In this document: piece by piece, positions 32,844 through 41,801 of the stretch | How the letters are laid out: each line of letters starts with the position of its first letter | Position numbering within the stretch: the first letter of the stretch is position 1 | NCBI RefSeq assembly: GCF_023715535.1 | Contig: NZ_JAMBOI010000009.1 | Span: forward strand, 28,912 to 92,911 | From: Sporosarcina luteola | GTDB taxonomy: Bacteria > Bacillota > Bacilli > Bacillales_A > Planococcaceae | DNA length: 64,000 nt | Reading direction: 5' to 3' | Translations under genes and position numbers: made by a program | Notes under the pieces: generated by a model | Databases searched by the model: none | What the model saw: the letters and a program-made list of their open reading frames with translations, nothing else | What the model was told of the DNA's origin: nothing

Positions 32844-33183
32844 AATAAAGGTCCAATAATTCTTCCGTCCGGTTGCGGAGCCGGACATTCAAGTAACGGC
32901 GGTGGTCTTCATAGCCGCCATTGATGAAAATGTATTCCGTGAACATACTATCCCTCGTTTTCCGGATTACTTTCATATTATTGCGCCGCAAATAGAACGT
33001 CGTTTCCTGCAGCTCGCTTTGGACTTGCTTCACCGTATTGTCGACAATCTTCAAGTAAGGGCCCTTCAACTTGAACGGGCCTTTTTCAAATAGCTCCCGA
33101 TCTCTCTGCAGTACGATCAAGACCATCGGCAAGTAAATCATGTTTTCAAAATGAGGCAATGCCTTTGCCGGAATTAAAGGCAT
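32809..33183 (-). CDS. yhjD: YhjD-like conserved hypothetical protein
   Basis: A 124-residue cytoplasmic protein resembling B. subtilis YhjD: an N-terminal YLPMVLIVLQRDRELFEKGP stretch followed by FKLKGPYLKIVD, a helical middle, and GYEDHRRYLNVRLRNRTEELL near the C-terminus. The function is unknown. GGGAGG lies eight bases before the ATG. The gene is convergent with comK and the two coding ends overlap by 35 bases, so transcription of one could affect the other. Confidence 0.75.
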   Translation of the reverse strand: MPLIPAKALPHFENMIYLPMVLIVLQRDRELFEKGPFKLKGPYLKIVDNTVKQVQSELQETTFYLRRNNMKVIRKTRDSMFTEYIFINGGYEDHRRYLNVRLRNRTEELLDLYFTRSGNQLAGQ

Positions 33184-33285
33184 TACAGTTTCCTCCCTTC
33201 AAAAGGAACGTTTGTTCCCATTATACCTTTTTCATTTCCGGAAAGCAATATGGTCGCGGAAGGTAATTTTTGTATCTGAAATGAG

Positions 33286-33316
33286 AAAAACTGCCCAGCT
33301 ACGTACCTGGACAGTT
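33286..33316 (-). terminator. Terminator of the NTF2-like lipoprotein gene
   Basis: AACTG-t-CCAG / CTGG-g-CAGTT stem (33289-33316) followed on the minus strand by five T. Confidence 0.75.
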
Positions 33317-33348
33317 TCAGTCTGTGGAAATCTTATTGCAACTAAACG

Positions 33349-33921
33349 TTATTTCTGTTCTTCCATATAATAAACGGAATTGACTTTCCAATCCCCGCCC
33401 TCTTTCGTAAAGACGGTCACTTGCCTACCATCACGGCTTGTCTCCAAGCCTGTGGATTTCTGTTTCATGTTCGTCACCAAGTTTGCGAACACTTGGGCTT
33501 CACCCGTCTCCTCATCGAATTTCACGATTGTAATGTCTTTTGCCTCGCGGGATAGTTCGTATTGCTCAAAGACGCTTTCAATATACTCGCGCTCTTCATC
33601 CAAGTTGAAGCTCTTAGGCTTCTCGGATAGTGTTCCCATATATTCATCGATGTCCTGGTTGTTGAATGCATGGATATATGTGTCGAACGATTGGATGATC
33701 AGTTCTTTCTCTTCTGCCGGCACGTTCGCCGCCTCTTCTATTGTGCCACCCGATAAGTTGAAGCCTACTTTATTCTCATCCACGCCGTGATCGATCGAAC
33801 CGAATTCGCTCGGCGCTTCCCCGTCATTAACTGAACCTTGATTCGTTGCGTCTTCCTTTTTCGAACATGCGCCAAGGACGAGCACGAAGATGAGCACTGC
33901 AAAAACAAGCATTTTTTTCAT
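33349..33921 (-). CDS. Lipoprotein of unknown function
   Basis: About 190 residues. The signal peptide MKKMLVFAVLIFVLVLGACS ends in a LGAC lipobox, so the mature protein is anchored to the outer membrane face. After an acidic, disordered linker the last 120 residues (from EEKELIIQSFDTYIHAFNNQ) have the look of an NTF2/SnoaL-like alpha+beta domain (FNNQDIDEYMGTLS; VFTKEGGDWKVNSVYYME). No catalytic residues can be named. AGGAGG fits the second of two adjacent ATGs (33921). It follows degU but degU has its own terminator. I do not recognise a specific family. Confidence 0.75.
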   Translation of the reverse strand: MKKMLVFAVLIFVLVLGACSKKEDATNQGSVNDGEAPSEFGSIDHGVDENKVGFNLSGGTIEEAANVPAEEKELIIQSFDTYIHAFNNQDIDEYMGTLSEKPKSFNLDEEREYIESVFEQYELSREAKDITIVKFDEETGEAQVFANLVTNMKQKSTGLETSRDGRQVTVFTKEGGDWKVNSVYYMEEQK

Positions 33922-33940
33922 CATTATTCCTCCTGTACGG

Positions 33941-33972
33941 TAAAAGGGACCATCCTAGTAGGAGGTCCCTTT
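33941..33972 (-). terminator. Terminator of degSU
   Basis: AAAAGGGACC (33941-33950) and GGTCCCTTTT (33963-33972) form a 10-bp stem with an inner CCT/AGG pairing, just past the degU stop. Confidence 0.8.
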
Positions 33973-33982
33973 TAGTATATCA

Positions 33983-34657
33983 TCACTTTACTTCGACCCA
34001 GCCGTTTTTGATTGCTGTGACAACCGCTTGTGTACGGTCGTTGACACCCATTTTCTGCAAGATGCTCGAAACATGGTTTTTTACCGTCTTTTCGGAAATG
34101 AAAAGCGTTTCCCCGATTGTCCGGTTGCTTTGTCCATCTGTCAACAGCTGCAAAACTTCGCATTCGCGCTTCGTCAATAAATGAAGCGGACGGCGGATGT
34201 CATTTTGTTGGAATGATCCTTTATGCTCGCGTTCGCTGAGACGGCGGAACTCCGACACAAGATTATGCGTCACTTTCGGATGTAAATAAGATCCGCCTGC
34301 CGCAACGACTTTGATTGCTTGTACAATCGCGTCTGCATCCATTTCTTTCAGCATATAACCGAGCGCACCCGATTTCAATGCATGTGATACATATGATTCA
34401 TCATCATGGATGGAAAGCATAATCACTTTCGCTTCCGGAAATTCATTTTTCAGGATCTCCGTTGCTTCCACTCCATTCATGCCCGGCATATTAATATCCA
34501 TCAAGACGACATCCGGCTCAAAGCGGCGGTACAGCTCGACCACCTCGGTGCCATCGTCCCCTTCTCCTACTACTTCAAACGAGTTTTCAAAATCCAGGAT
34601 TCGCTTAACTCCTTCACGGAATAGCTGATGATCATCTACAATTAAAATTTTCGTCAT
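33983..34657 (-). CDS. degU: Response regulator DegU
   Basis: A 224-residue NarL-type regulator. The receiver has DD at 8-9, phosphoacceptor D54 in [13 protein letters not shown] and the lysine in YMLKEMDA. The LuxR-type HTH is [20 protein letters not shown] through [20 protein letters not shown]. DegU~P governs exoenzyme secretion, motility and, unphosphorylated, helps ComK at the comK promoter; comK is in this window. Start at 34657 puts GGGAGGG at a proper distance; an ATG two codons earlier is too close. It follows degS by 21 bases. Confidence 0.95.
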   Translation of the reverse strand: MTKILIVDDHQLFREGVKRILDFENSFEVVGEGDDGTEVVELYRRFEPDVVLMDINMPGMNGVEATEILKNEFPEAKVIMLSIHDDESYVSHALKSGALGYMLKEMDADAIVQAIKVVAAGGSYLHPKVTHNLVSEFRRLSEREHKGSFQQNDIRRPLHLLTKRECEVLQLLTDGQSNRTIGETLFISEKTVKNHVSSILQKMGVNDRTQAVVTAIKNGWVEVK

Positions 34658-34678
34658 GGTCATTTCCCTCCCAATACC

Positions 34679-35833
34679 CTATTCAATTATATTTTCATGT
34701 AACGGAATACGGAACAATACAGTGGTTCCATTGCCAATTGCCGACATGATTTTCATCTCGCCTTTCAGCAGTTCGACGCGCTCCCGCATCCCTATAATGC
34801 CAAATGATTTATCTCTAGATTGACTCGGGTCGAACCCTTTGCCATTGTCTTTCACGACAATATTCATTGTATCACGAAGCCATTCGACTTTCACCCAAAC
34901 ATCTCTTGAATTTCCATGTTTAAGTGCATTTGAAATACATTCCTGCACGAGACGGAAAATCGCAACTTCGATGCTGGATTCGAATCTTTTCTCCGTTCCA
35001 TTATTCATGAAATGGATCGTGACGCCTTTTTCATATTCCATGACCGTTGAAGAATATTTTCGCAGCGTCGGAATCAATCCAAGGTCATCCAACGCCATCG
35101 GACGGAGATCATAGATGATGCGTCTTACTTCAAGAAGGGCATTCCTGACCATTTCCTTCAGTTGGTTCAGTTCGGAGAGCGCAGCATTCGGTCCTTTTTC
35201 GGAATAGGTCTTTTCAATGAGTCCAGATCTGAGCAGTACATTGGCAAGCATCTGAGCAGGACCGTCATGGATATCGCGTGATAACCTTTTGCGTTCCTCT
35301 TCCTGAGCTTGAATGATTTGAATGGCGAACTCCTGTTTCTGTCGGGCTGTTTCCAACACTTCTCCGACCTTTTTCAAATCCGATGTCAAATATGTAATGA
35401 CCGTCGTCACTTGATTGACTAGATGGTCCGCCTTCTCAATCGTTTCCAAAAGGGCCACGATGCGACGGTCCAACTCGTCCCGCCGAACGCGCAATTGCTT
35501 TTCTTCCATTCGGTTGATTGAAAGCCTGACGAGTAAGTCGTTAGCCACTTCATAGGCTTGACGCACTTCTTCCTCGGTATAATTCATAAAGCTTTTGGAA
35601 ACATCTGCCAGACGCCTTCGAGAATGGCGGGTCATATCCTCCAAATAGTCCCCTTCAGTGATTACCCGGGAAATATCTTCTTTGATGACAACCAGTTCAG
35701 TTTGCATCTCCTGGAAGGTTTGACGGCTTTGTTCGCTTATAGTGAAAATGTCATTTTTAGATTGATCCATCACATTAACCATATTACTAAATATTTTTTC
35801 CAGGTTCTGGATATCCATCGTCTTTTCTGCCAT
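34679..35833 (-). CDS. degS: Sensor histidine kinase DegS
   Basis: A 384-residue cytoplasmic kinase with no membrane segment. The first 170 residues form a long coiled-coil sensor domain. The HisKA_3 box EEERKRLSRDIHDGPAQML carries H189, the same position as in B. subtilis DegS, and the ATPase part has VQECISNALKHGN, DNGKGFD and GIIGMRERV. It phosphorylates DegU, the next gene. Start ATG 35833 lies a few bases after GGGAGGGGTGG. Confidence 0.95.
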   Translation of the reverse strand: MAEKTMDIQNLEKIFSNMVNVMDQSKNDIFTISEQSRQTFQEMQTELVVIKEDISRVITEGDYLEDMTRHSRRRLADVSKSFMNYTEEEVRQAYEVANDLLVRLSINRMEEKQLRVRRDELDRRIVALLETIEKADHLVNQVTTVITYLTSDLKKVGEVLETARQKQEFAIQIIQAQEEERKRLSRDIHDGPAQMLANVLLRSGLIEKTYSEKGPNAALSELNQLKEMVRNALLEVRRIIYDLRPMALDDLGLIPTLRKYSSTVMEYEKGVTIHFMNNGTEKRFESSIEVAIFRLVQECISNALKHGNSRDVWVKVEWLRDTMNIVVKDNGKGFDPSQSRDKSFGIIGMRERVELLKGEMKIMSAIGNGTTVLFRIPLHENIIE

Positions 35834-35976
35834 CTCCACCCCTCCCTTCTGGAAAGCTAAAATCGAAATGTAGGCAATGTTGCAGTATTCCTTAATTCCT
35901 TATACACTTTATTATTATATCATCATAAAACTTTTTGCGTATTAAGATTGTATTACAAGTGACAGGAGTGCTGCAA

Positions 35977-36612
35977 ATGCGAGCAGATTACAAAACGGTC
36001 AAATTATCCGGCGAAAGTGAGATCGTCATCCAGAAGTCCAGATTCCTCACGTACGTCAAGCGTGTGGAGACCGAGGATGAAGCGCTCGACTTCATTCAAG
36101 AAATCAAAAGGATGCATCATACTGCCACACATAACTGTTCTGCCTATATTATCGGTGAGCATGATCAGATCCAGAAGGCTAATGACGACGGAGAACCATC
36201 CGGAACGGCAGGATTCCCCATGCTTGAGGTTCTAAAGAAGCAAGGGTTGAAGGATACGGCCGTTGTCGTCACTCGATATTTCGGCGGAATCAAATTGGGA
36301 GGCGGCGGTCTCATCCGCGCATATGGCCGCGCGACTACCGAAGGGATTGCCGCGACAGGTGTCGTCGAGCGCAAGCTTCATAGACTCATGAAAGTATCAA
36401 TAGATTATACATGGCTCGGCAAAGTTGAGAATGAAGCAAGGCAATCGCCTTATCCACTCGAAGAGATTCTCTATGAAGAAGACGTCAGCTTGCTGCTTCA
36501 TGTTCCAATTGCGGAAACCGATGCATTTATCAGTTGGATGACTGAATTGACGAACGGACAAGCGGAAATTTCCGAAGACTCGACATCTTTCCTTGAATTC
36601 GATTTGCAATAA
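35977..36612 (+). CDS. yvyE: YigZ/IMPACT-family protein, YvyE-like
   Basis: A 211-residue protein of the YigZ (IMPACT) family. The UPF0029 domain holds IQKSRFLTYVKRVETEDEA, ATHNCSAYIIG, NDDGEPSGTAGFPMLEVL and VVVTRYFGGIKLGGGGLIRA; a C-terminal DUF1949 ferredoxin-like domain follows. Family members bind ribosomes or tRNA-like partners and are linked to translational stress, but the bacterial role is not settled. It is divergent from degS, as in B. subtilis. Start ATG 35977 follows AGGAGTG. Confidence 0.9.
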   Translation: MRADYKTVKLSGESEIVIQKSRFLTYVKRVETEDEALDFIQEIKRMHHTATHNCSAYIIGEHDQIQKANDDGEPSGTAGFPMLEVLKKQGLKDTAVVVTRYFGGIKLGGGGLIRAYGRATTEGIAATGVVERKLHRLMKVSIDYTWLGKVENEARQSPYPLEEILYEEDVSLLLHVPIAETDAFISWMTELTNGQAEISEDSTSFLEFDLQ

Positions 36613-36775
36613 CAGTATACGACAAAGGAAATTAATAGTATAATAGTGAAAGTTGACGATTCATTGTGTATTCTGCGGATTCCATCGATGTGTGCGTCAA
36701 CTTTCCGTTTCTTTCATGGAACATTAAATCTGCTTGGGAAGATTCCTTAGCCGATGGTGGAGGCCTATACAAGCT

Positions 36776-37840
36776 ATGAATAGAAGAGACTATAGAAAAA
36801 TGAAAAAGAAGACATCGAAAGCGAGGCTCGCTATTAAGGTCGGGCTATTAGTTTCGCTGACTGCCTTGCTTGCGATTGCAGCTTACGGTCTATCATTGCG
36901 CAACCAAGCGGAACAGGCAGTTGACCGAGCATACGAAGCGGTTCCTGCCACACAGAAATCCGAAATCAGGGCCGAAGCTAAAGTGGAACCTGCGAAGGAC
37001 AATGTTTCCCTTCTATTAATTGGTGTGGATGATAGCGAGGCACGTATGCAAGGAGACGGTAATAGCCGTTCTGATGCCCTGCTCGTCGCCACCTTCAATC
37101 CGGAAGAGAAATCCGTGAAGCTTTTGAGCATTCCGCGTGATTCCTACGTCTATATCCCGAAGGTCGGGTATAAGGACAAAATCACCCATGCCCATGCATT
37201 CGGCGGCACACATGCGGCAATCGAATCGGTCGAAGAAATGCTTGATATCCCGATCGATTATTATGTCAAGATGAACTTTAATGCTTTCATTGAAGTCGTT
37301 GATGCACTCGGTGGTATTACAGTCGACGTTCCGTATAACAGACTTGAAAAAGATGAAAATGACAAAAACACCATTCAGTTAGTTAAAGGGCGGCATGAGC
37401 TTGATGGAAGACACGCGCTCGCATTAGCGCGTACACGTAAGCTCGACAGTGATCTTGAGCGCGGAAAACGCCAGCAGATGATCTTACAGGCCGTCATCAA
37501 AGAAATGGTATCTGTGAAATCCATATCGAAATACGGCGACGTCATTGAAGCGGTCGGAGACAATATGAAAACCGATATGTCGTTCAAAGATATGACTTCC
37601 TTCTGGGAGTATGCAAAAGGCGGCATGCCGCAAATCGACACGATCAATTTGCAAGGCTATGACGATTGGTCATCAGGCGCCTATTATTATAAGTTGAGAG
37701 ACAGTGACTTGGAGAATGTAAGTCAGCTGCTGAAAGCTCATTTAGGTTTGATCCCGGACTCTTCTTCGTTGACCGATAGCGGAAATTCGAACGTCATCGG
37801 GACAGCCGACCAAACCGCTGAGGGCAGCGATGATTATTAA
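36776..37840 (+). CDS. tagV: LytR-CpsA-Psr (LCP) cell-wall glycopolymer transferase
   Basis: About 354 residues: a short cytoplasmic basic tail, one membrane helix (LAIKVGLLVSLTALLAIAAY) and an extracytoplasmic LCP domain. Markers are LLIGVDDSEAR, RSDALLVATFNPE, the lipid-phosphate-binding LLSIPRDSYVYIP, and ALALARTRKLDSDLERGKRQ. LCP enzymes move undecaprenyl-linked teichoic acids or similar polymers onto peptidoglycan. Between yvyE and tagO, the position equals that of B. subtilis tagV (yvhJ), which is why I use that name. The start is uncertain: ATG 36776 with GGTGGAGG about 13 bases upstream, or a later ATG at 36800. Confidence 0.88.
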   Translation: MNRRDYRKMKKKTSKARLAIKVGLLVSLTALLAIAAYGLSLRNQAEQAVDRAYEAVPATQKSEIRAEAKVEPAKDNVSLLLIGVDDSEARMQGDGNSRSDALLVATFNPEEKSVKLLSIPRDSYVYIPKVGYKDKITHAHAFGGTHAAIESVEEMLDIPIDYYVKMNFNAFIEVVDALGGITVDVPYNRLEKDENDKNTIQLVKGRHELDGRHALALARTRKLDSDLERGKRQQMILQAVIKEMVSVKSISKYGDVIEAVGDNMKTDMSFKDMTSFWEYAKGGMPQIDTINLQGYDDWSSGAYYYKLRDSDLENVSQLLKAHLGLIPDSSSLTDSGNSNVIGTADQTAEGSDDY

Positions 37841-37853
37841 GTTGAACAAGTAC

Positions 37854-37889
37854 CATCCCGTTGAATTCACTTCAACGGGATTTTTTTTA
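37854..37889 (+). terminator. Terminator of the LCP gene
   Basis: ATCCCGTTGAA (37854-37864) and TTCAACGGGAT (37871-37881) form an 11-bp stem with the closing T's running into eight T. Confidence 0.9.
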
Positions 37890-37937
37890 TTCGCGGAGAG
37901 AAGTCGGAGTGGGATTTTCGGTGAGCCAAAGGTCCCG

Positions 37938-38058
37938 AAATGACGATAACTCTCGGGAAATGATCGATAACTTCCGCGAAATGATCGATAACTCGCGGCA
38001 ATTGATCGATAACCTCCCGGAAATGATCGATAAACCGCGGGAAATGATCGATAACAAT
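37938..38058. repeat. 21-bp tandem repeat array, GAAATGATCGATAAC family
   Basis: GATAA(C/A) recurs at 37945, 37966, 37987, 38008, 38029 and 38050, a strict 21-bp period over six units. The unit is GAAATGATCGATAAC plus six or so variable bases of the type TCGCGG. It lies exactly between two facing terminators (LCP and tagO), so it should not be part of either full-length mRNA. Confidence 0.88.
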
Positions 38059-38103
38059 TCAAATGGGAATTTTCCGCTCCACTCCTCCCCTTTTATGCAC
38101 AAA

Positions 38104-38134
38104 AAAAGGTGATATGCGAAATTTCGCATATCAC
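38104..38134 (-). terminator. Terminator of tagO
   Basis: GTGATATGCGAAATTTCGCATATCAC region (38109-38134) is a perfect palindrome; the minus strand continues with seven T. Confidence 0.85.
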
Positions 38135-38153
38135 TCTGTTTTAGTGCATTCAT

Positions 38154-39197
38154 TTATTTTCCAATCATACGGACTAAGTTCAATAATGGCCGGTAGTTTG
38201 TTCCCGCGAGGCCAATGATTTCGACGAACAGCTCAATGGCAATGAGCATGACGATGATCAGAACGATGGCGCCCCATACAGTCGCTTGCGAGAATAGTAC
38301 TGCTGCTACACCGAAAAGGATAGCCAGTCCATAGATGATCAGGACACTCTGCCGATGAGAGAAACCTGCACGCAGCAAGCAGTGATGCAAGTGCGACTTA
38401 TCCGGTGCTGAAATCGGCTGCTTCATCCGTACACGGCGGATGATTGCGAAGAATGTATCCGAAATCGGAACGCCAAGTATGATAATCGGAATGATAAGGG
38501 AAATCATCGTGACGTTCTTATATCCTAATAACGCCAATACCGAAATCATATAGCCAAGGAACAAAGCTCCTGTATCCCCCATGAATATTTTCGCTGGGTG
38601 GAAATTATAGAACAAGAAGCCAAGTGAGCTCGCAGCCAAAATGGCAGCAGTCGCTACAACAAACATTTCACCCATGATCATCGCCATGACAGCGATGGAG
38701 ATAAGGGCAATCGTGGAAACACCCGCTGCCAGTCCATCCAATCCATCGATGAGATTGATAGCATTCGTAATGCCGATGATCCAAAGAATCGTGATTGGTA
38801 TACTAAGATACCCAAAGTCAAATGGGCCGAAAAATGGCAAGTTAATGAAGTCAATTTGTAAACCGCCCCATGTTACAACGACGATCGCAGCAGCCAGCTG
38901 GCCGAACAACTTCGCCTTGGCGGAGATTTCAAGCATATCATCGAGGAAGCCTGTAATGATGATGATGACGGCTCCTACAAGAATTCCGATCGCATGCTCG
39001 TCTGTTGGTCGCAATAACAGATATCCGATGACGAATGCACCAAAAATCGCTATTCCTCCGATACGCGGCATGATGGATGCGTGCACCTTCCGATAGTTCG
39101 GACGATCAACCGCCCCGATTCGGAACGCGAATTTTATGACGAGCGGAGTCAGTATGATGGAAGCTATGAATGCAGCAGCCATTGCAAGGAATAACAT
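38154..39197 (-). CDS. tagO: UDP-N-acetylglucosamine:undecaprenyl-phosphate GlcNAc-1-phosphate transferase
   Basis: A 347-residue integral membrane enzyme of the WecA/TagO/MraY superfamily with about ten to eleven helices. Family motifs are RKVHASIMPRIGGIAIFGAF, DDMLEISAKAKLFGQ, NAINLIDGLDGLAAG (catalytic aspartates) and FHPAKIFMGDTGALFLGY. It links GlcNAc-1-P to undecaprenyl phosphate, the first step of teichoic acid or secondary wall polymer synthesis; such polymers also anchor SLH proteins like those at 55-60 kb. ATG 39197 follows GGGGAGG. Convergent with the LCP gene, which should use its product. Confidence 0.93.
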   Translation of the reverse strand: MLFLAMAAAFIASIILTPLVIKFAFRIGAVDRPNYRKVHASIMPRIGGIAIFGAFVIGYLLLRPTDEHAIGILVGAVIIIITGFLDDMLEISAKAKLFGQLAAAIVVVTWGGLQIDFINLPFFGPFDFGYLSIPITILWIIGITNAINLIDGLDGLAAGVSTIALISIAVMAMIMGEMFVVATAAILAASSLGFLFYNFHPAKIFMGDTGALFLGYMISVLALLGYKNVTMISLIIPIIILGVPISDTFFAIIRRVRMKQPISAPDKSHLHHCLLRAGFSHRQSVLIIYGLAILFGVAAVLFSQATVWGAIVLIIVMLIAIELFVEIIGLAGTNYRPLLNLVRMIGK

Positions 39198-39438
39198 GTC
39201 CTTCCTCCCCGTAAATAACAATAATTTAGTTAGCCACAAGTATTATAGCACGTCTGTAACTGGAAAGCATCCCAGTTAGTGCATCTGGGCACTCAATACT
39301 ACCTTACCCTTTTGTAAGATAGAGTATCCTTAACTTACCGGGTGCAATTTCGTAACAAGGTAGTCTTTTCGTTTATAGTTTGATAAAATAGAACCTATAT
39401 CCTTAATAGTAGGATGAGATAAAGGAGCGTCAACTATA

Positions 39439-41799
39439 ATGTTATCAATTTTTAAACGTTCAAATCAAACGAGCGAAAGACAACTTCGCAAATACCGCAA
39501 AGTTGTCCAACACATAAATGACTTGGAATCGAAATACGAAACGTTGTCAGACGAAGAGCTTGCCCATATGACAGAAGTGTTCAAAGTGCAAGTACAGGAA
39601 GGGGAAAGCATACAGGCAATCCTTCCAGACGCATTCGCCGTCGTCCGTGAAGCGTCAAAACGGGTACTCGGCATGCGTCATTTTGACGTTCAACTCATCG
39701 GCGGTATGGTATTGGCTGAAGGCAATATCGCGGAAATGCCTACCGGTGAAGGAAAGACGCTTGTCGCTTCCCTTCCCTCCTATTTGCGTGCGCTGGAAGG
39801 CAAAGGCGTACATGTCATTACAGTCAACGATTATCTTGCAAAGCGTGACTATGATCAAATCGGCCAGATCCACCGTTTCCTCGGATTAACGGTCGGCTTG
39901 AACGTCCCAATGATGCAAGGGCCTGCGAAGCAGAATGCTTATATGGCGGATATTACGTATGGTGTCGGAACCGAGTTCGGTTTTGATTATCTCCGTGACA
40001 ATATGGTCCAGCATACTTCCCAGAAAGTGCAGCGCCCGTATCACTTCGCCATCATAGATGAAGTGGACAGCGTCTTGATCGACGAAGCGAAAACGCCATT
40101 GATCGTCGCCGGGAAAATGCAGGCGGATCCCGATCTTCATTTCATCGCTGCTAGACTTGCGAAACGATTTAAAAAAGGCGTTCATTTTGACTTTGATGAT
40201 GAAACGAAAGCGACTTCACTCACGGATGAAGGCATCGAGCAAGTAGAGAAGGCATTCGGCATCGACAATCTGTACGAACTCGAGCACCAGACACTCTATC
40301 ATTATATGATCCAAGCTGTCCGGGCCTATGTCATCTTCGAACGCGATGTCGATTATATCGTAAAAGATGAAAAAATTGAGCTTGTCGATATGTTCACAGG
40401 CCGGATCATGGAAGGCCGTACGCTTTCCGACGGTCTTCATCAGGCGATCGAGGCGAAGGAAGGCTTGCCGATCACTGATGAGAATAAAGCGCAAGCGCAA
40501 ATTACGATCCAGAACTATTTCCGCATGTATCCGAAACTTAGCGGTATGACCGGAACAGCGAAGACGCAGGAAAAGGAATTCCGTGAAGTGTATAACATGG
40601 AAGTCATCCAGATTCCTACGAACCGCCCACGTGCCCGCATCGATTCACCGGATCGGGTCTATGAAACGATCGAACAGAAATACGAAGCGGTTGCCAAAGA
40701 AGTGGCGGAGCGTCATAAAAAAGGACAACCGGTGCTCGTTGGAACCACCTCTATTCTCCAATCTGAAAAGGTTGCGGAGTATTTGGACCGCGAGAAACTA
40801 AACTATCATCTATTGAATGCGAAAAGTGTCGAGCAGGAAGTGGACCTCATTTCCCAAGCGGGACAAATGGGCCATATTACGGTCGCGACGAACATGGCGG
40901 GACGCGGAACGGATATCATGCTCGGTGAAGGCGTCGAGGAGATCGGCGGACTGTATGTGCTCGGAACGGAAAAGCACGAAAGCCGCCGGATCGACAACCA
41001 GCTGCGCGGACGTTCCGGACGTCAAGGTGACCACGGGGAAAGCCAATTCTTCATCTCGCTTGAAGATGATATGTTCAAACGTTTCGCGAAGGAAGATCTA
41101 GAGAAATTCAGCAAGAAAATTGTTGTGAATGAAGATGGACTTGTCCAAAATTCCGACGTGAACGAGCTCACTGAGCGTACGCAGCGGATTGTAGAAGGCG
41201 CCCACTTCTCCATGCGCGAATACAATTTGAAGCTTGATGATGTCATCAACGATCAACGCGGCGTCCTTTATTCGCTCCGGGATAAAGTACTGGAGCGCGA
41301 AAACCTTCTTGATCAATTGAAAACAATGGTATCGGAAGCGGTGGAATTCGTCGTCTACGATAGCTGCCCGGAACACGAAACGCTGGATAACTTCGATTTC
41401 AATCGAATTGAACGAACGATGGATGGACTTTTATTGGAGCCGGTCGCACTTCCGCAGACTCTCGAAAGGCCGTCTGACATCTTGAAGTTTTATGAAGAGC
41501 CGGTTGCCGCCCTGTTTGCGTATCTGGATACATTCGCTGATAATGAACAGGTCAACCAGATCATTCCACAAGTGATGTTGAGCCATATCGATACGATGTG
41601 GGTGAAACATCTGGATGTGATGGCGCGTCTCAAGGAAGGAATCGGATTACGGTCATATGGCCAAGAGGATCCGATGCGTATTTATCAACGGGAAGGCTTG
41701 CAATTATTCGGCACACACTATCAGAAGTTGCGCCGAAATATCGCATCCGAAGTTATCGGCTTTATGAAGCTTATTTCACAACAACAGGAGGCCCAATAA
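39439..41799 (+). CDS. secA2: Accessory Sec translocase ATPase SecA2
   Basis: A 786-residue SecA motor. NBD1 Walker A is PTGEGKT (101-107) and the DEAD-type box IIDEVDSVLIDEA; GMTGTAKTQEKEF and the NBD2 stretch VATNMAGRGTDIMLGEGV follow, with GRSGRQGDHGESQFF. It stops after the helical scaffold and lacks the linker and zinc-binding C-x-C tail of housekeeping SecA1, so it is SecA2. It is followed after two bases by slaP, the gene for an S-layer assembly partner. In B. anthracis these two are needed for efficient export of SLH S-layer proteins. AAGGAG lies before the ATG. Confidence 0.92.
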   Translation: MLSIFKRSNQTSERQLRKYRKVVQHINDLESKYETLSDEELAHMTEVFKVQVQEGESIQAILPDAFAVVREASKRVLGMRHFDVQLIGGMVLAEGNIAEMPTGEGKTLVASLPSYLRALEGKGVHVITVNDYLAKRDYDQIGQIHRFLGLTVGLNVPMMQGPAKQNAYMADITYGVGTEFGFDYLRDNMVQHTSQKVQRPYHFAIIDEVDSVLIDEAKTPLIVAGKMQADPDLHFIAARLAKRFKKGVHFDFDDETKATSLTDEGIEQVEKAFGIDNLYELEHQTLYHYMIQAVRAYVIFERDVDYIVKDEKIELVDMFTGRIMEGRTLSDGLHQAIEAKEGLPITDENKAQAQITIQNYFRMYPKLSGMTGTAKTQEKEFREVYNMEVIQIPTNRPRARIDSPDRVYETIEQKYEAVAKEVAERHKKGQPVLVGTTSILQSEKVAEYLDREKLNYHLLNAKSVEQEVDLISQAGQMGHITVATNMAGRGTDIMLGEGVEEIGGLYVLGTEKHESRRIDNQLRGRSGRQGDHGESQFFISLEDDMFKRFAKEDLEKFSKKIVVNEDGLVQNSDVNELTERTQRIVEGAHFSMREYNLKLDDVINDQRGVLYSLRDKVLERENLLDQLKTMVSEAVEFVVYDSCPEHETLDNFDFNRIERTMDGLLLEPVALPQTLERPSDILKFYEEPVAALFAYLDTFADNEQVNQIIPQVMLSHIDTMWVKHLDVMARLKEGIGLRSYGQEDPMRIYQREGLQLFGTHYQKLRRNIASEVIGFMKLISQQQEAQ

Positions 41800-41801
41800 A
41801 C

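Noticed and set aside
41598..41801. Longer SlaP starting inside secA2
   Set aside because: ATG 41802 has AGGAGG and begins the conserved protein; the extension is an off-frame reading of secA2.
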